Part shown: positions 16,134 to 23,679 of the stretch, in pieces
Numbering within the stretch: the first letter of the stretch is position 1
Layout of the letters: each line of letters begins with the position of its first letter
Origin: Ardenticatenaceae bacterium
GTDB lineage: Bacteria > Chloroflexota > Anaerolineae > Promineifilales > Promineifilaceae
Reading direction: 5' to 3'
Assembly (NCBI GenBank): GCA_020634375.1
Contig: JACKBX010000003.1
Location: 372,001-436,000 of the forward strand
DNA: 64,000 nt
Notes under the pieces: generated by a model
Seen by the model: the letters and a program-made list of their open reading frames with translations, nothing else
Databases searched by the model: none
What the model was told of the DNA's origin: nothing
Translations under genes and position numbers: made by a program

Positions 16134-17051
16134 TTACTGATGATTGAGGAAGTCTTCGACAATTTGTATTTGATGATGAATGTGCGTATGAAATTGGATG
16201 AGCAAGTCTTGAATCTGTTTCAAATGCAAGAGAGTTTCAGGAAGAGAGGGCATTTGCCGTGTAGAATTTAAGGATATAGAAAACACATCTATCAGATTAT
16301 CTGCTTTTATTTGCTCATAAACTTGCTTGGTACTGTAGGCAGGCAAGACACCTAGCTCATCTTCTAAGGCAAAAACGCAACGTTGATACTGACGTAAAGC
16401 AGCAGTGCGGTCTCCGGCCAGAAAATATAGGCGCATTAAACGTCGATGGGTACGCTCACGGGCACGGTCAATACTTAAAATCCGGCTGCCATAATAAATA
16501 CCATCTTCATATGCCTGATGTGCTTCACAAAACCCCATCAGTTTGTCTAGCATGGCCAAATACATATTTTGCAATCTTTCGCGCTGGAAAAGGCACCAAT
16601 CCTGATACCAGCCTTCCAACAGATCGCCCTGGTATAAATCAACGATCTGTGTGAGGGTTTCATACTGGTATTGGGATAGGTCTCGTCCTGGCACACCGCG
16701 CACTGTAGCAAATCCTTGCTCGAAAATGTTGACATCAGAAATGACGCCAGATGCTGGATCGATTTGTAACCATTCTGAATCAACTAATAACAGGTTTTTG
16801 TGATTGGGGAAATGCGTTTCGAGGGTGCTTTGTAGTTGCCACAATGATTGGCGTAAATGTTTTTTGGATTGTGCTGTGCTTTGGTCATCCCACAGGGTGT
16901 TAGCGAGGGATTCACGCGCATGAGGGCGGTCTGGTTGCAAAAGAAGATAGCTGATAAGTTCTTGTGTACGTTTTGCTTCCAGGCCAGGCACGGCCGTTTC
17001 TGCATCATACACACGAAATTTACCAAAAAGGCAGACTTTCAATTTGCCCAT
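16134..17051 (-). CDS. SARP-like transcriptional activator with BTAD domain
   Basis: 305 aa from the internal ATG (MGKLKVCLFGKF). The ATG 13 codons upstream lacks the family start, and GGGAAGGGTG lies just before the preferred one. Residues 1-100 are a winged-helix OmpR-like DNA-binding domain typical of SARP/BTAD regulators (LFGKFRVYDAE, EAKRTQELISYLLL, RESLANTLWDDQ, KKHLRQSLWQL). Residues about 105-260 are the bacterial transcriptional activator TPR-like domain (YQGDLLEGWYQDWC, RERTHRRLMRLYFLAGDRTAALRQY). The C-terminal 45 residues are unmatched. No AAA or NB-ARC domain follows. The gene sits directly upstream of the CIS operon on the same strand, so it is a candidate activator of it. Confidence 0.85.
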   Translation of the reverse strand: MGKLKVCLFGKFRVYDAETAVPGLEAKRTQELISYLLLQPDRPHARESLANTLWDDQSTAQSKKHLRQSLWQLQSTLETHFPNHKNLLLVDSEWLQIDPASGVISDVNIFEQGFATVRGVPGRDLSQYQYETLTQIVDLYQGDLLEGWYQDWCLFQRERLQNMYLAMLDKLMGFCEAHQAYEDGIYYGSRILSIDRARERTHRRLMRLYFLAGDRTAALRQYQRCVFALEDELGVLPAYSTKQVYEQIKADNLIDVFSISLNSTRQMPSLPETLLHLKQIQDLLIQFHTHIHHQIQIVEDFLNHQ

Positions 17052-17492
17052 AACACCCTTCCCTAACTTGGCCCGCGTTGCTGCAATCAAAAACGGCTCT
17101 TATCAGCGAAACGGCTAACTGACAGGTCTACAGCAATGTGGCAGTGGCAAACTGGTAAAGTAATGAGTTGCGCCACTCAGATAAACTCTAAGCCATGAAC
17201 TATGTGATGATTTGTAAGGCGCAAAAACGCAAAGTCTTTCAAACAGTAACTTTGCGTTGGTGTTTAAATTAATCCTTATCTGGTAAGGACGCCATTAATC
17301 AATGGCTTAACACTTAAGAGTATACCGCATTACCTGTCAAGTTCTCTAACGAATTAGTACCAATCTGGAAAATTAGTCATGAAAATATAGGGAATATTTA
17401 TTCCCTATAACTTTTTTGGGGGATATCCTAATTCAATTTGGAACCACTTTATGTAAGCGTAGAGACCCTCTTTTGTGAAAACGCCACGTGGT
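17052..17492. other. 440-bp gene-free stretch with two hairpins
   Basis: No coding frame fits. It probably contains the promoter of the BTAD regulator (right to left) and the 3' end of the lipoprotein gene. Two dyads are present: one with 10-bp perfect arms (17226-17235 and 17249-17258, AACGCAAAGT) lacking a T-run, and the terminator-like one at 17386-17409. Overall it is AT-rich compared with the genes. Confidence 0.6.
17379..17409 (-). terminator. Hairpin terminator of the lipoprotein gene
   Basis: Perfect 9-bp arms (17386-17394 TATAGGGAA and 17401-17409) with a 6-base loop. Read on the minus strand the stem is followed by TATTTTC, giving a weak T-tract. It lies 84 bases after the lipoprotein stop. 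Confidence 0.5.
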
Positions 17493-18101
17493 TCATTCTT
17501 TGGGAATGGGCTTACCATTAGGGCCGCAGAGGACAAAATACCCTTTTTCGGACGCGTGATAATCGTAGGTTTCTCCATTTACAACGAGCGTTAAGCGAAA
17601 ACCGGACGTCAAGACGGCCGTATAAGCCATATCTGGATCAGGGCAACCCAATGCGCCATCATTCCAGACAACCTCTTCAATTTGCTTTACAGCAATTTCT
17701 CCAACGTCAATAGAGAGGCGGTCAGCCAGGTCTTGAGTCACCTGATCGACGAGTTCATTTGAGGCCCCGGGTACACCAGGACGAGGCATTTCCACTGGGG
17801 TCACGTTAACCGGAGGTTTAGGTGTGATTTGACTCAAATCTACAACCACTGGCGAAGCCGTTTGGCCTTGCACCACATCGTTTTCGGTATTCGTGTTATC
17901 CTCGTCACTGGGCATGGGGGAAGTGGTGGCGGGAACGGCCGTTTCTGTGGGTACGGCCACCGTTGCCAGAGCACTTTCCGACACCGCCGATGGCAGCGGA
18001 GCAACAAGCGGTTCCTGATTTTCACCACTGCTTGCCGCACAACCTACCACCAACAACATCAAGCCAACAACAAAAATAAGATAGCTAAGTTTCATATTCA
18101 T
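17493..18101 (-). CDS. Hypothetical lipoprotein
   Basis: 202 aa from the ATG at 18099-18101, which has AAGGA 8 bases upstream; a longer frame lacks a site and would put 20 polar residues before the signal. The signal peptide and lipobox are clear (LSYLIFVVGLMLLVVGCAAS, Cys as the first mature residue). A Thr/Pro/Val-rich spacer (about 30-95) precedes a compact C-terminal domain (about 100-200) with VDQVTQDLADRLSIDVGEI, EVVWNDGALGCPDPDMAYT and a Gly/Tyr-rich end. The NDGALGCPxPxMxYT pattern occurs in small secreted proteins of unknown function in Chloroflexota and Cyanobacteria. It is a surface-anchored protein without an assigned role. Confidence 0.75.
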   Translation of the reverse strand: MNMKLSYLIFVVGLMLLVVGCAASSGENQEPLVAPLPSAVSESALATVAVPTETAVPATTSPMPSDEDNTNTENDVVQGQTASPVVVDLSQITPKPPVNVTPVEMPRPGVPGASNELVDQVTQDLADRLSIDVGEIAVKQIEEVVWNDGALGCPDPDMAYTAVLTSGFRLTLVVNGETYDYHASEKGYFVLCGPNGKPIPKE

Positions 18102-18322
18102 ATCTTCATCCTTTACAACCAGGGCAATAACCTGCCAATAAATGTACACCGGGATGTGCACTTATATAACGAAAGCAGCAGTCAGTTGGTTCCGGACAGG
18201 TTGTTGTTTCCAGTAGCCGATCGTATCATTTACCCACATACCTGTAAGCTACTTTGCAACTTGCAATTGGCGGTAGTGTAATAGCGTGATGAGAGAAAAA
18301 CCAATTTCCTGCTACACAGAGA

Positions 18323-18351
18323 TTGGGGAAAATGAGCTTACCCGTTATACT
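18323..18351 (+). promoter_or_regulatory. Candidate sigma-70 promoter of the ferredoxin-hyp operon
   Basis: TTGGGG at 18323-18328 and TATACT at 18346-18351 are separated by exactly 17 bases. The predicted start lies about 50 bases before the ferredoxin ATG. It is the best match in the 306-bp divergent region. It rests on sequence match only. Confidence 0.4.
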
Positions 18352-18407
18352 GCACAGCAACATGTTTTGCGGCAACACAGATGTGATGGAATGAGTAGAA
18401 TAGTAAG

Positions 18408-18617
18408 ATGATTTCGCAAGGGACACAACGAATCGGATTGTACGTGGACGACGGCCGTTGCCGCAACTGCCGCCGTTGCCTGGCGCAAAAAGTATGCAAA
18501 ACCAAAGCACTCATCCGCATAGACCACGACGAACCCCCATTCATAGACGTACACCGCTGCCTCAACTGCCGTACCTGCTTACAAGAATGTCCCTTTGAGG
18601 CCATTCGCTCCATCTAA
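18408..18617 (+). CDS. Small 2x[4Fe-4S] ferredoxin-like protein
   Basis: 69-aa cytoplasmic iron-sulphur protein with two cysteine clusters. The first is CRNCRRCLAQKVC (C-x2-C-x2-C-x4-C) and the second CLNCRTCLQECP (the classical C-x2-C-x2-C-x3-CP). Such proteins carry electrons or act as maturation helpers. It opens a gene string of NifX-like, hypA and hypB genes, which suggests a link with hydrogenase or metal-cluster assembly. The first cluster has an extra residue before its last Cys compared with the standard bacterial type. Confidence 0.85.
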   Translation: MISQGTQRIGLYVDDGRCRNCRRCLAQKVCKTKALIRIDHDEPPFIDVHRCLNCRTCLQECPFEAIRSI

Positions 18618-18697
18618 CAAACGAAAGGGTTAAGACAGAGACAAAAGGGAAACCAACCAATTCATCCTTCACCCTTCATACCTTACTCAGGAGTTTC

Positions 18698-19141
18698 ATG
18701 ATGACAACCAAAATCGCATTCCCCACCGATGATGGCGAAACAATCAGCCGTCACTTTGGTCAGGCTAACTATTTCCAAGTTATTACATTAGTAGATGGAA
18801 CTGCAACCCAAAAAGAACAAAGACAACTGCCAGCACACCAACACCATGAGCATAACCATAACCACGAGCATGGGCATGGACACGGCCATCATAACAAGTT
18901 CACCCTACTACAAGATTGCCAGGTATTAATTGGTGCAGGTATGGGGCAGCCCGCGCACAACCGTTTGCAAGAAATAGGCGTAGACGTGTGGATGACCGGG
19001 GAAAAGACAATCGCCGCCGCGCTAGAAAAATATATCTCCGGCACACTGTCCAATGACATGCGTCGCGTCCATGCACACCATGACCATGATCACGACGACC
19101 ACCACAGTCACACAAGCATCCATTTTGTAGATGAACAGTAA
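18698..19141 (+). CDS. NifX/NifB-type cofactor-binding domain protein, His-rich
   Basis: 147 aa in the dinitrogenase iron-molybdenum cofactor family (NifX/NafY/YjeB-like). The core matches KIAFPTDDGETISRHFGQANYF at the start and QVLIGAGMGQPAHNRLQEIGV in the middle, where Gly-Ala-Gly-Met-Gly marks the family. Two His-rich blocks stand out: HHEHNHNHEHGHGHGHH near residues 48-64 and HAHHDHDHDDHHSHTS near the end. The insertions suggest Ni or other metal storage or delivery, which fits the position just before hypA. GGAG lies 4-7 bases before the paired ATGs; the second ATG has better spacing. Metal identity is inference. Confidence 0.8.
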   Translation: MMTTKIAFPTDDGETISRHFGQANYFQVITLVDGTATQKEQRQLPAHQHHEHNHNHEHGHGHGHHNKFTLLQDCQVLIGAGMGQPAHNRLQEIGVDVWMTGEKTIAAALEKYISGTLSNDMRRVHAHHDHDHDDHHSHTSIHFVDEQ

Positions 19142-19144
19142 GCA

Positions 19145-19197
19145 GTATTCAGTATTCAGTGAATCAGTTACTGAATACTGATCACTGACCACTGCCT
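19145..19197. repeat. CAGTATTCAGT spacer repeat with inverted arms
   Basis: Spacer built from CAGTATTCAGT-like words. Perfect 11-bp arms face each other at 19150-19160 and 19170-19180. The same word pair recurs after the methyltransferase gene (32391-32401 with 32466-32476). Confidence 0.75.
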
Positions 19198-19200
19198 CCC

Positions 19201-19551
19201 ATGCACGAACTCCCCATTACACAAAGCATTCTGCGCATTGCCAACGAGCACGGCGAAAAATCTAGCGCAACCCGCGTCACCGACCTCTACCTCGTCATCG
19301 GCCAGCTTTCCAGCATCGTAGATGACTCCATCCAATTCTATTGGGACATCATCAGCAAAGGCACGCTTTGCGAAGGCGCCACCCTACACTTCGAGCGCAT
19401 CCCCGCCAAACTACTTTGCCTGGATTGCAGCACCACTTACACCCTTGATGGCGAACTATCAGCCTGCCCACAATGCAACAGCACCCGCATAACCGTACAG
19501 GCCGGAGAAGAGTTCCGGATGGACAGTATTGAAATAGAAACGGGAGATTAA
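19201..19551 (+). CDS. hypA: Hydrogenase nickel incorporation protein HypA
   Basis: 116-aa nickel metallochaperone that delivers Ni to [NiFe]-hydrogenase precursor with HypB. The start is the invariant MHE (His2 and Glu3 bind Ni), followed by LPITQSILRIANEHGE. The zinc ribbon is CLDC near residue 74 and CPQC near residue 91. Length and motif spacing are standard. It is 30 bases upstream of hypB on the same strand. Confidence 0.95.
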   Translation: MHELPITQSILRIANEHGEKSSATRVTDLYLVIGQLSSIVDDSIQFYWDIISKGTLCEGATLHFERIPAKLLCLDCSTTYTLDGELSACPQCNSTRITVQAGEEFRMDSIEIETGD

Positions 19552-19581
19552 ATAGGACAATCTCCCGCGAAGGAAAAACTA

Positions 19582-20256
19582 ATGAGCAAAATCGTAAATG
19601 TAGTTGAAGAAATCATGAGCAGCAACGACGATCTAGCTGCTCAAAACCGAACCAGACTCGATACAGCCCACGTATTAGGCATGAACATCATGGCTTCCCC
19701 CGGCTCCGGCAAAACCAGCGTTATTTTGCAAACAATTGAAGCCCTAAAAGACAAACTGCGCCTGGCTGTTGTCGAAGGGGACACGGCCCCTGTCTCTATT
19801 GATGCCGACAAAGTCATTTTGGCCGGGATGCCCGCTGTGCAAATCAACACCGGCGGCAGTTGCCATTTGGATGCGGTGATGCTGCGTCAGGCACTGCCCG
19901 AAGTCCCATTAGACGACATAGACTTGCTCATTGTGGAGAATGTAGGCAACCTCATCTGCCCTGCCTCATTTTCACTGGGTACGCACTTTAATGTGGTCAT
20001 TGCCAGCGTACCGGAGGGGGACGACAAGCCCTACAAGTACCCCAAGATTTATCGCGGCATTGACGCGCTTATTCTCAACAAAATCGACCTCCTGCCCTAC
20101 ATTGATTTTGATGTGGATTATTTCAAGCGCGGCGTGCAAATCCTCAACCCCAATGTCGTCTTTTTTGATGTGTCCTGCAAAACGGGCGAGGGTATTGCTG
20201 CCTGGGCTGCCTGGCTGAAGCAGCGCGTGCAGGCTTTTCAAACGCCAGCAAACTGA
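19582..20256 (+). CDS. hypB: Hydrogenase nickel incorporation GTPase HypB
   Basis: 224-aa SIMIBI-class GTPase that powers Ni insertion into hydrogenase. The P-loop is ASPGSGKT at about 38-45. Metal-site residues Cys and His lie in TGGSCHLDA (about 93-101), VGNLICPA follows, and NKIDLLPY near residue 166 is the guanine motif. The N-terminus lacks the His-rich stretch and CxxCGC motif of some HypB proteins; here the His-rich protein two genes upstream could supply metal storage instead. It is followed by a strong hairpin, so transcription likely ends here. Confidence 0.94.
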   Translation: MSKIVNVVEEIMSSNDDLAAQNRTRLDTAHVLGMNIMASPGSGKTSVILQTIEALKDKLRLAVVEGDTAPVSIDADKVILAGMPAVQINTGGSCHLDAVMLRQALPEVPLDDIDLLIVENVGNLICPASFSLGTHFNVVIASVPEGDDKPYKYPKIYRGIDALILNKIDLLPYIDFDVDYFKRGVQILNPNVVFFDVSCKTGEGIAAWAAWLKQRVQAFQTPAN

Positions 20257-20263
20257 CGATTTT

Positions 20264-20297
20264 AGGAACCGCGTTCCTCGGAAGGAACGCGGTTCCT
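20264..20297 (+). terminator. Strong hairpin after hypB
   Basis: Perfect 15-bp arms (AGGAACCGCGTTCCT, 20264-20278 and 20283-20297) with a 4-base loop, 7 bases after the hypB stop. The T-tract is weak. The same sequence, with one mismatch, forms the hairpin at 25151-25184. Confidence 0.65.
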
Positions 20298-20316
20298 CGC
20301 TTCCCATCCCCTCATT

Positions 20317-20394
20317 TTTACAAACCCCCACCGACAGTTTATACTATCGCTATCTCGTTTAAGGTGACAGTCACTTCCAAAGTAACTGCCACCT
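20317..20394 (+). promoter_or_regulatory. Candidate promoter and leader hairpin of the Roco gene
   Basis: TTTACA (20317-20322) and TATACT (20340-20345) are 17 bases apart. The roughly 90-base leader has an imperfect stem (20362-20375 with 20381-20394, 12 of 14 paired) about 50 bases before the ATG. This would make the inserted gene independent of the hyp promoter. Confidence 0.45.
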
Positions 20395-20445
20395 GAATGA
20401 TGCCTTTTATTCCATTGGTTGTGATGATCGTGGGAGGCCAAAAAG

Positions 20446-23400
20446 ATGGCGCGTAACGAAGCATACCGTAAAGCAGAACAAAAAATTGAAGAAGCGCGAC
20501 GCAGAGGGGCAACAGAACTTGACCTGAGCGCAGAATGGGACGCGCTAGACGAAAAGAAGCTCACCGAACTGCCCGAATCGCTGTGGAAACTCACCCAGTT
20601 GCAGTCGCTGAATCTCAGTCGCAACCAACTAACGGCCGTACCCGCCACCATCGGCCAACTCACCCAGTTGCAGTCGCTGAATCTCAGTTACAACCAACTA
20701 ACGGCCGTACCCGCCACCATCGGCCAACTCACCCAGTTGCAGTCGCTGAATCTCGGTTACAACAAACTAACGGCCGTACCCGACACCATCGGCCAACTCA
20801 CCCAGTTGCAGACGCTGAATCTCGGTTACAACAAACTAACGGCCGTGCCCGACACCATCGGCCAACTCACCCAGTTGCAGACGCTAAATCTTGGCCGCAA
20901 TCAACTAACGACCGTACCAGAGACTTTGCGGCAACTCACTCAATTGTTTTCGTTAAATTTCGGTGGCGGTGAACAAGGTCTTTTAGATTGGTTACTAGAT
21001 ATTGAAGATAATGACAGCAAAATAATCGGAAATCTTATAGAAAATTTACCAGAATGGATAGATCAACTTGTTGCTTTGAATAGCCTGTATATTGGTGGAA
21101 ACAAACTGACTGATGTTCCCACTTCCCTTGCCCGTCTTAAGCATTTAGAGGTACTCGATCTTTATAACAATCCCCTCAACTTCGAACTTGCCGCAGCATA
21201 CGAAGAAGGGCTTGATGCGGTTAAAGTATATCTGCGAGCTAAAGCAGGGGCGCAAATCAGGCTCGATGAAGCCAAACTCATCCTTGTGGGTGAAGGGGAG
21301 GTGGGCAAAACCTGTTTGATGGATGCTTTGGAAGGCAAGGAGTGGGAAGAACACCCCACCACGCACGGCATCGAAATCAGAACCATCAGCGCCGTTGACT
21401 CCGCCAGCGGCACAGAAATCACCCTCAACGGCTGGGATTTTGGCGGTCAGCGCGTCTACCGCCCCACCCACCAACTCTTTTTCAGCGCCCCCGCCGTCTA
21501 CCTCGTCGTCTGGAAACCGCGCGAGGGGCCGCAAGCCGGCTTTGTCAAAGAATGGATCAAGCTCATCAAACACCGCGAACCGGAGGCCAAAATCCTCGTC
21601 GTCGCCACCCACGGCGGCCCCCAACAGCGCCAACCGGACATTGACCGTCAAGAATTATGGGATTTATTCGGCAAAGACACCGTCCTCGACTTCTTTCACG
21701 TAGACAGCAAACCGGACGAAAACGGCCAACGGCGCGGCATCGCCGAACTCAAAGACGCCATCGCCCGCGCCGCCGCCCATCTGCCCGAAATGGGGCGCGA
21801 AGTCCCCAAAAGTTTTGAGGAAGCGCGGCAAGCGTTAACGGCCAGCAACGCCGCCTACTTGCCGTTGGATGAGGTCTACGCCATCTGCGCCCAACACAGC
21901 ATGGACGACGAACTGGCGCGGCTGTTCGTCGCCATCTCCCACCGCCTCGGCCATCTCATTCATTACGCACACGACCCCGCCCTGCGCGACATCGTCGTTC
22001 TCAAACCATCTTGGCTGGCAACGGCCATCAGCTTTGTCCTCGACGATGCCGCCACCCGCGACGCGCAGGGGCTGGTTCCCTTCTCCCGCCTGCGCCAACT
22101 TTGGGACAACCCCACCCACGCCGCCGCCAACCGCTACGCCGCCGATCTCCATCCCATCTTCTTGCGGCTCATGGAACGGTTTGACCTCTCCTATCGCGTG
22201 GCCGGACTGCCCAACCACGACGACGACCACAGCGCCAGCCTCATCGCCCAACTCGTCCCCGACACCCGCCCCGAAAAGCGGCTGGCAAGAGCCTGGCCGT
22301 CCGCCCCCAGCGGCGGCGACAGCCAGCAAACCCAAATCTGCCGCATCGTGGATGAAAAAGGGCAATCGGCCCCCGCCGAAGGGCTGTTTTACCAACTTAT
22401 CGTCCGCTTGCACCGCTATTCACTGGGGCGGGCGCATTATCACGACAGCGTCCATTGGCAGCGTGGCCTCGTTCTGGATGATGATTACAACGGCGTGGCC
22501 TTGCTGGTACACAAAGGCAACGACGTCCACATCACCGTCCGCGCCCCCTATCCCGAAGGCTTTTTGCAGCGCCTGACTGGGGATGTGAAGTATCTGGTGG
22601 AAAGCTTTTGGGAAGGGCTGCGCTGCGATGTGATGGTTCCCTGCATTGCGCCCTGCGGCCAAAATGACCCCGGCAATGGCTTGTATGAAGTCAGCAAGCT
22701 CATTGACAGCAAACGCAAAAATCGCCCCGAATACCCTTGTCCCGCCTGCCACGAATGGCAAGATATTGATTCTTTGCTGCGTAATGCGCCGGCGGCACGG
22801 CCGTTACCCACCCACGTCATTGATAATCGGGAGGTATTGGCGGAAGTGCGGAAGTTGCACGGCCGTTTCGACAACCTGGACGCCGGTCAAAAAATCCTGC
22901 TCAGCCAGGCCGATGCCAATTACACCAGCCTGCTTCAGCTATTCACCGACGAAGCCAAAGAAGGGCCGCGCTTGTTCAGCTTTGTCCCCGTTGACCGCCG
23001 CAATTTCGATCCAAGAAAATGGATACGGGCTAAGTTCCGCCTGACCTTGTGGTGCGAACATTCCCGCCTGCCCTTGCCCAGCCTCAACGGGCCGGACAGC
23101 AAAAAAGGCGTCTACGAAATCGAGCTAACCCGCGACTGGTTCAAAAAAGCCGGACCTTATCTGAAATTCCTGACCGGCACATTGAGTTTGGTCTTGCCGG
23201 TGGCTTCCTCGGCCATCAAATTTGACCTGGACGACACCGCTTATGAGGCGATTGAAGAGCAGCTTGATTTGAGCAGCCACATCATCAGCGCCACCCTCGG
23301 CGAAGGCGCAGAATTTGGCAAACTAATGGGCGCGGCCGATTCGACGGCGCTGGAACACGGCGAGGCCATTCGCGCCGAAGGCGGCGCGCTGCGCGAGCTT

Positions 23401-23508
23401 CACGCCATCCTAAAAGCCAAAGACCCCAGCTTCGGCGGTCTGGTGCGGGTGCTGAACAAGCGCCAGGAATTTTTGTGGGTGCATGAGGATTTTGCCGGGG
23501 AATATTAA
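20446..23508 (+). CDS. Roco protein: LRR-Roc GTPase-COR with C-terminal zinc-knuckle region
   Basis: 1020-aa cytoplasmic multidomain GTPase. Residues about 40-165 are 23-residue leucine-rich repeats (LTQLQSLNLSxNQLTAVP type), with one degenerate and one more typical repeat to about 255. The Roc domain starts near 275: P-loop GEGEVGKT at about 281-288 and WDFGG at about 329-333. ATHGG near 386 takes the place of the guanine motif. COR follows (about 450-620, VLKPSWLATAISFVLDD). The C-terminal part holds a treble-clef-like CIAPC and CPACHEW pair near 732-765 and an unassigned domain rich in charged helices. Roco proteins dimerise through COR; prokaryotic functions are mostly unknown. It interrupts the hyp cluster and is GC-richer than the neighbouring AT-rich stretches. 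Confidence 0.9.
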   Translation: MARNEAYRKAEQKIEEARRRGATELDLSAEWDALDEKKLTELPESLWKLTQLQSLNLSRNQLTAVPATIGQLTQLQSLNLSYNQLTAVPATIGQLTQLQSLNLGYNKLTAVPDTIGQLTQLQTLNLGYNKLTAVPDTIGQLTQLQTLNLGRNQLTTVPETLRQLTQLFSLNFGGGEQGLLDWLLDIEDNDSKIIGNLIENLPEWIDQLVALNSLYIGGNKLTDVPTSLARLKHLEVLDLYNNPLNFELAAAYEEGLDAVKVYLRAKAGAQIRLDEAKLILVGEGEVGKTCLMDALEGKEWEEHPTTHGIEIRTISAVDSASGTEITLNGWDFGGQRVYRPTHQLFFSAPAVYLVVWKPREGPQAGFVKEWIKLIKHREPEAKILVVATHGGPQQRQPDIDRQELWDLFGKDTVLDFFHVDSKPDENGQRRGIAELKDAIARAAAHLPEMGREVPKSFEEARQALTASNAAYLPLDEVYAICAQHSMDDELARLFVAISHRLGHLIHYAHDPALRDIVVLKPSWLATAISFVLDDAATRDAQGLVPFSRLRQLWDNPTHAAANRYAADLHPIFLRLMERFDLSYRVAGLPNHDDDHSASLIAQLVPDTRPEKRLARAWPSAPSGGDSQQTQICRIVDEKGQSAPAEGLFYQLIVRLHRYSLGRAHYHDSVHWQRGLVLDDDYNGVALLVHKGNDVHITVRAPYPEGFLQRLTGDVKYLVESFWEGLRCDVMVPCIAPCGQNDPGNGLYEVSKLIDSKRKNRPEYPCPACHEWQDIDSLLRNAPAARPLPTHVIDNREVLAEVRKLHGRFDNLDAGQKILLSQADANYTSLLQLFTDEAKEGPRLFSFVPVDRRNFDPRKWIRAKFRLTLWCEHSRLPLPSLNGPDSKKGVYEIELTRDWFKKAGPYLKFLTGTLSLVLPVASSAIKFDLDDTAYEAIEEQLDLSSHIISATLGEGAEFGKLMGAADSTALEHGEAIRAEGGALRELHAILKAKDPSFGGLVRVLNKRQEFLWVHEDFAGEY
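20590..21003 (+). repeat. 69-bp tandem repeat encoding LRRs
   Basis: Six units of 69 bp (23 codons) begin at 20590, 20659, 20728, 20797, 20866 and 20935. The first five are almost identical at the DNA level, and the first four carry an ACGGCCGT palindrome at the same place. The sixth diverges. This pattern shows recent in-frame amplification. Confidence 0.9.
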
Positions 23509-23625
23509 CGTGTTACGCATCTATCTACTGGGTCATCCGCAAATCTTCGACGCTGTGTGTACCCTCGCAGTTGGAAATCATCCGCAAAGTCACACCCTAG
23601 TAACTATGCGTTTTTAACTTAGCGA

Positions 23626-23656
23626 GATTGGTTCAATCTTAAAGATTGAACCAATC
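23626..23656. other. 31-bp palindrome between Roco and lipoprotein genes
   Basis: Perfect 15-bp arms (GATTGGTTCAATCTT and its complement) with a single central base. It ends 23 bases before the lipoprotein start, so it could be an operator, a hairpin in the leader, or a terminator for the Roco gene. No T-tract follows. Confidence 0.55.
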
Positions 23657-23679
23657 TATTCACAATCAAGGAGCCAAAC

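Noticed and set aside
17226..17258. Stem AACGCAAAGT/ACTTTGCGTT as a transcription terminator
   Set aside because: It lacks a T-tract on either strand and does not directly follow a gene; recorded only as a hairpin in the gap.
20590..21003. LRR repeat DNA as a CRISPR or intergenic repeat
   Set aside because: The 69-bp period is exactly 23 codons of a leucine-rich repeat within one long frame.
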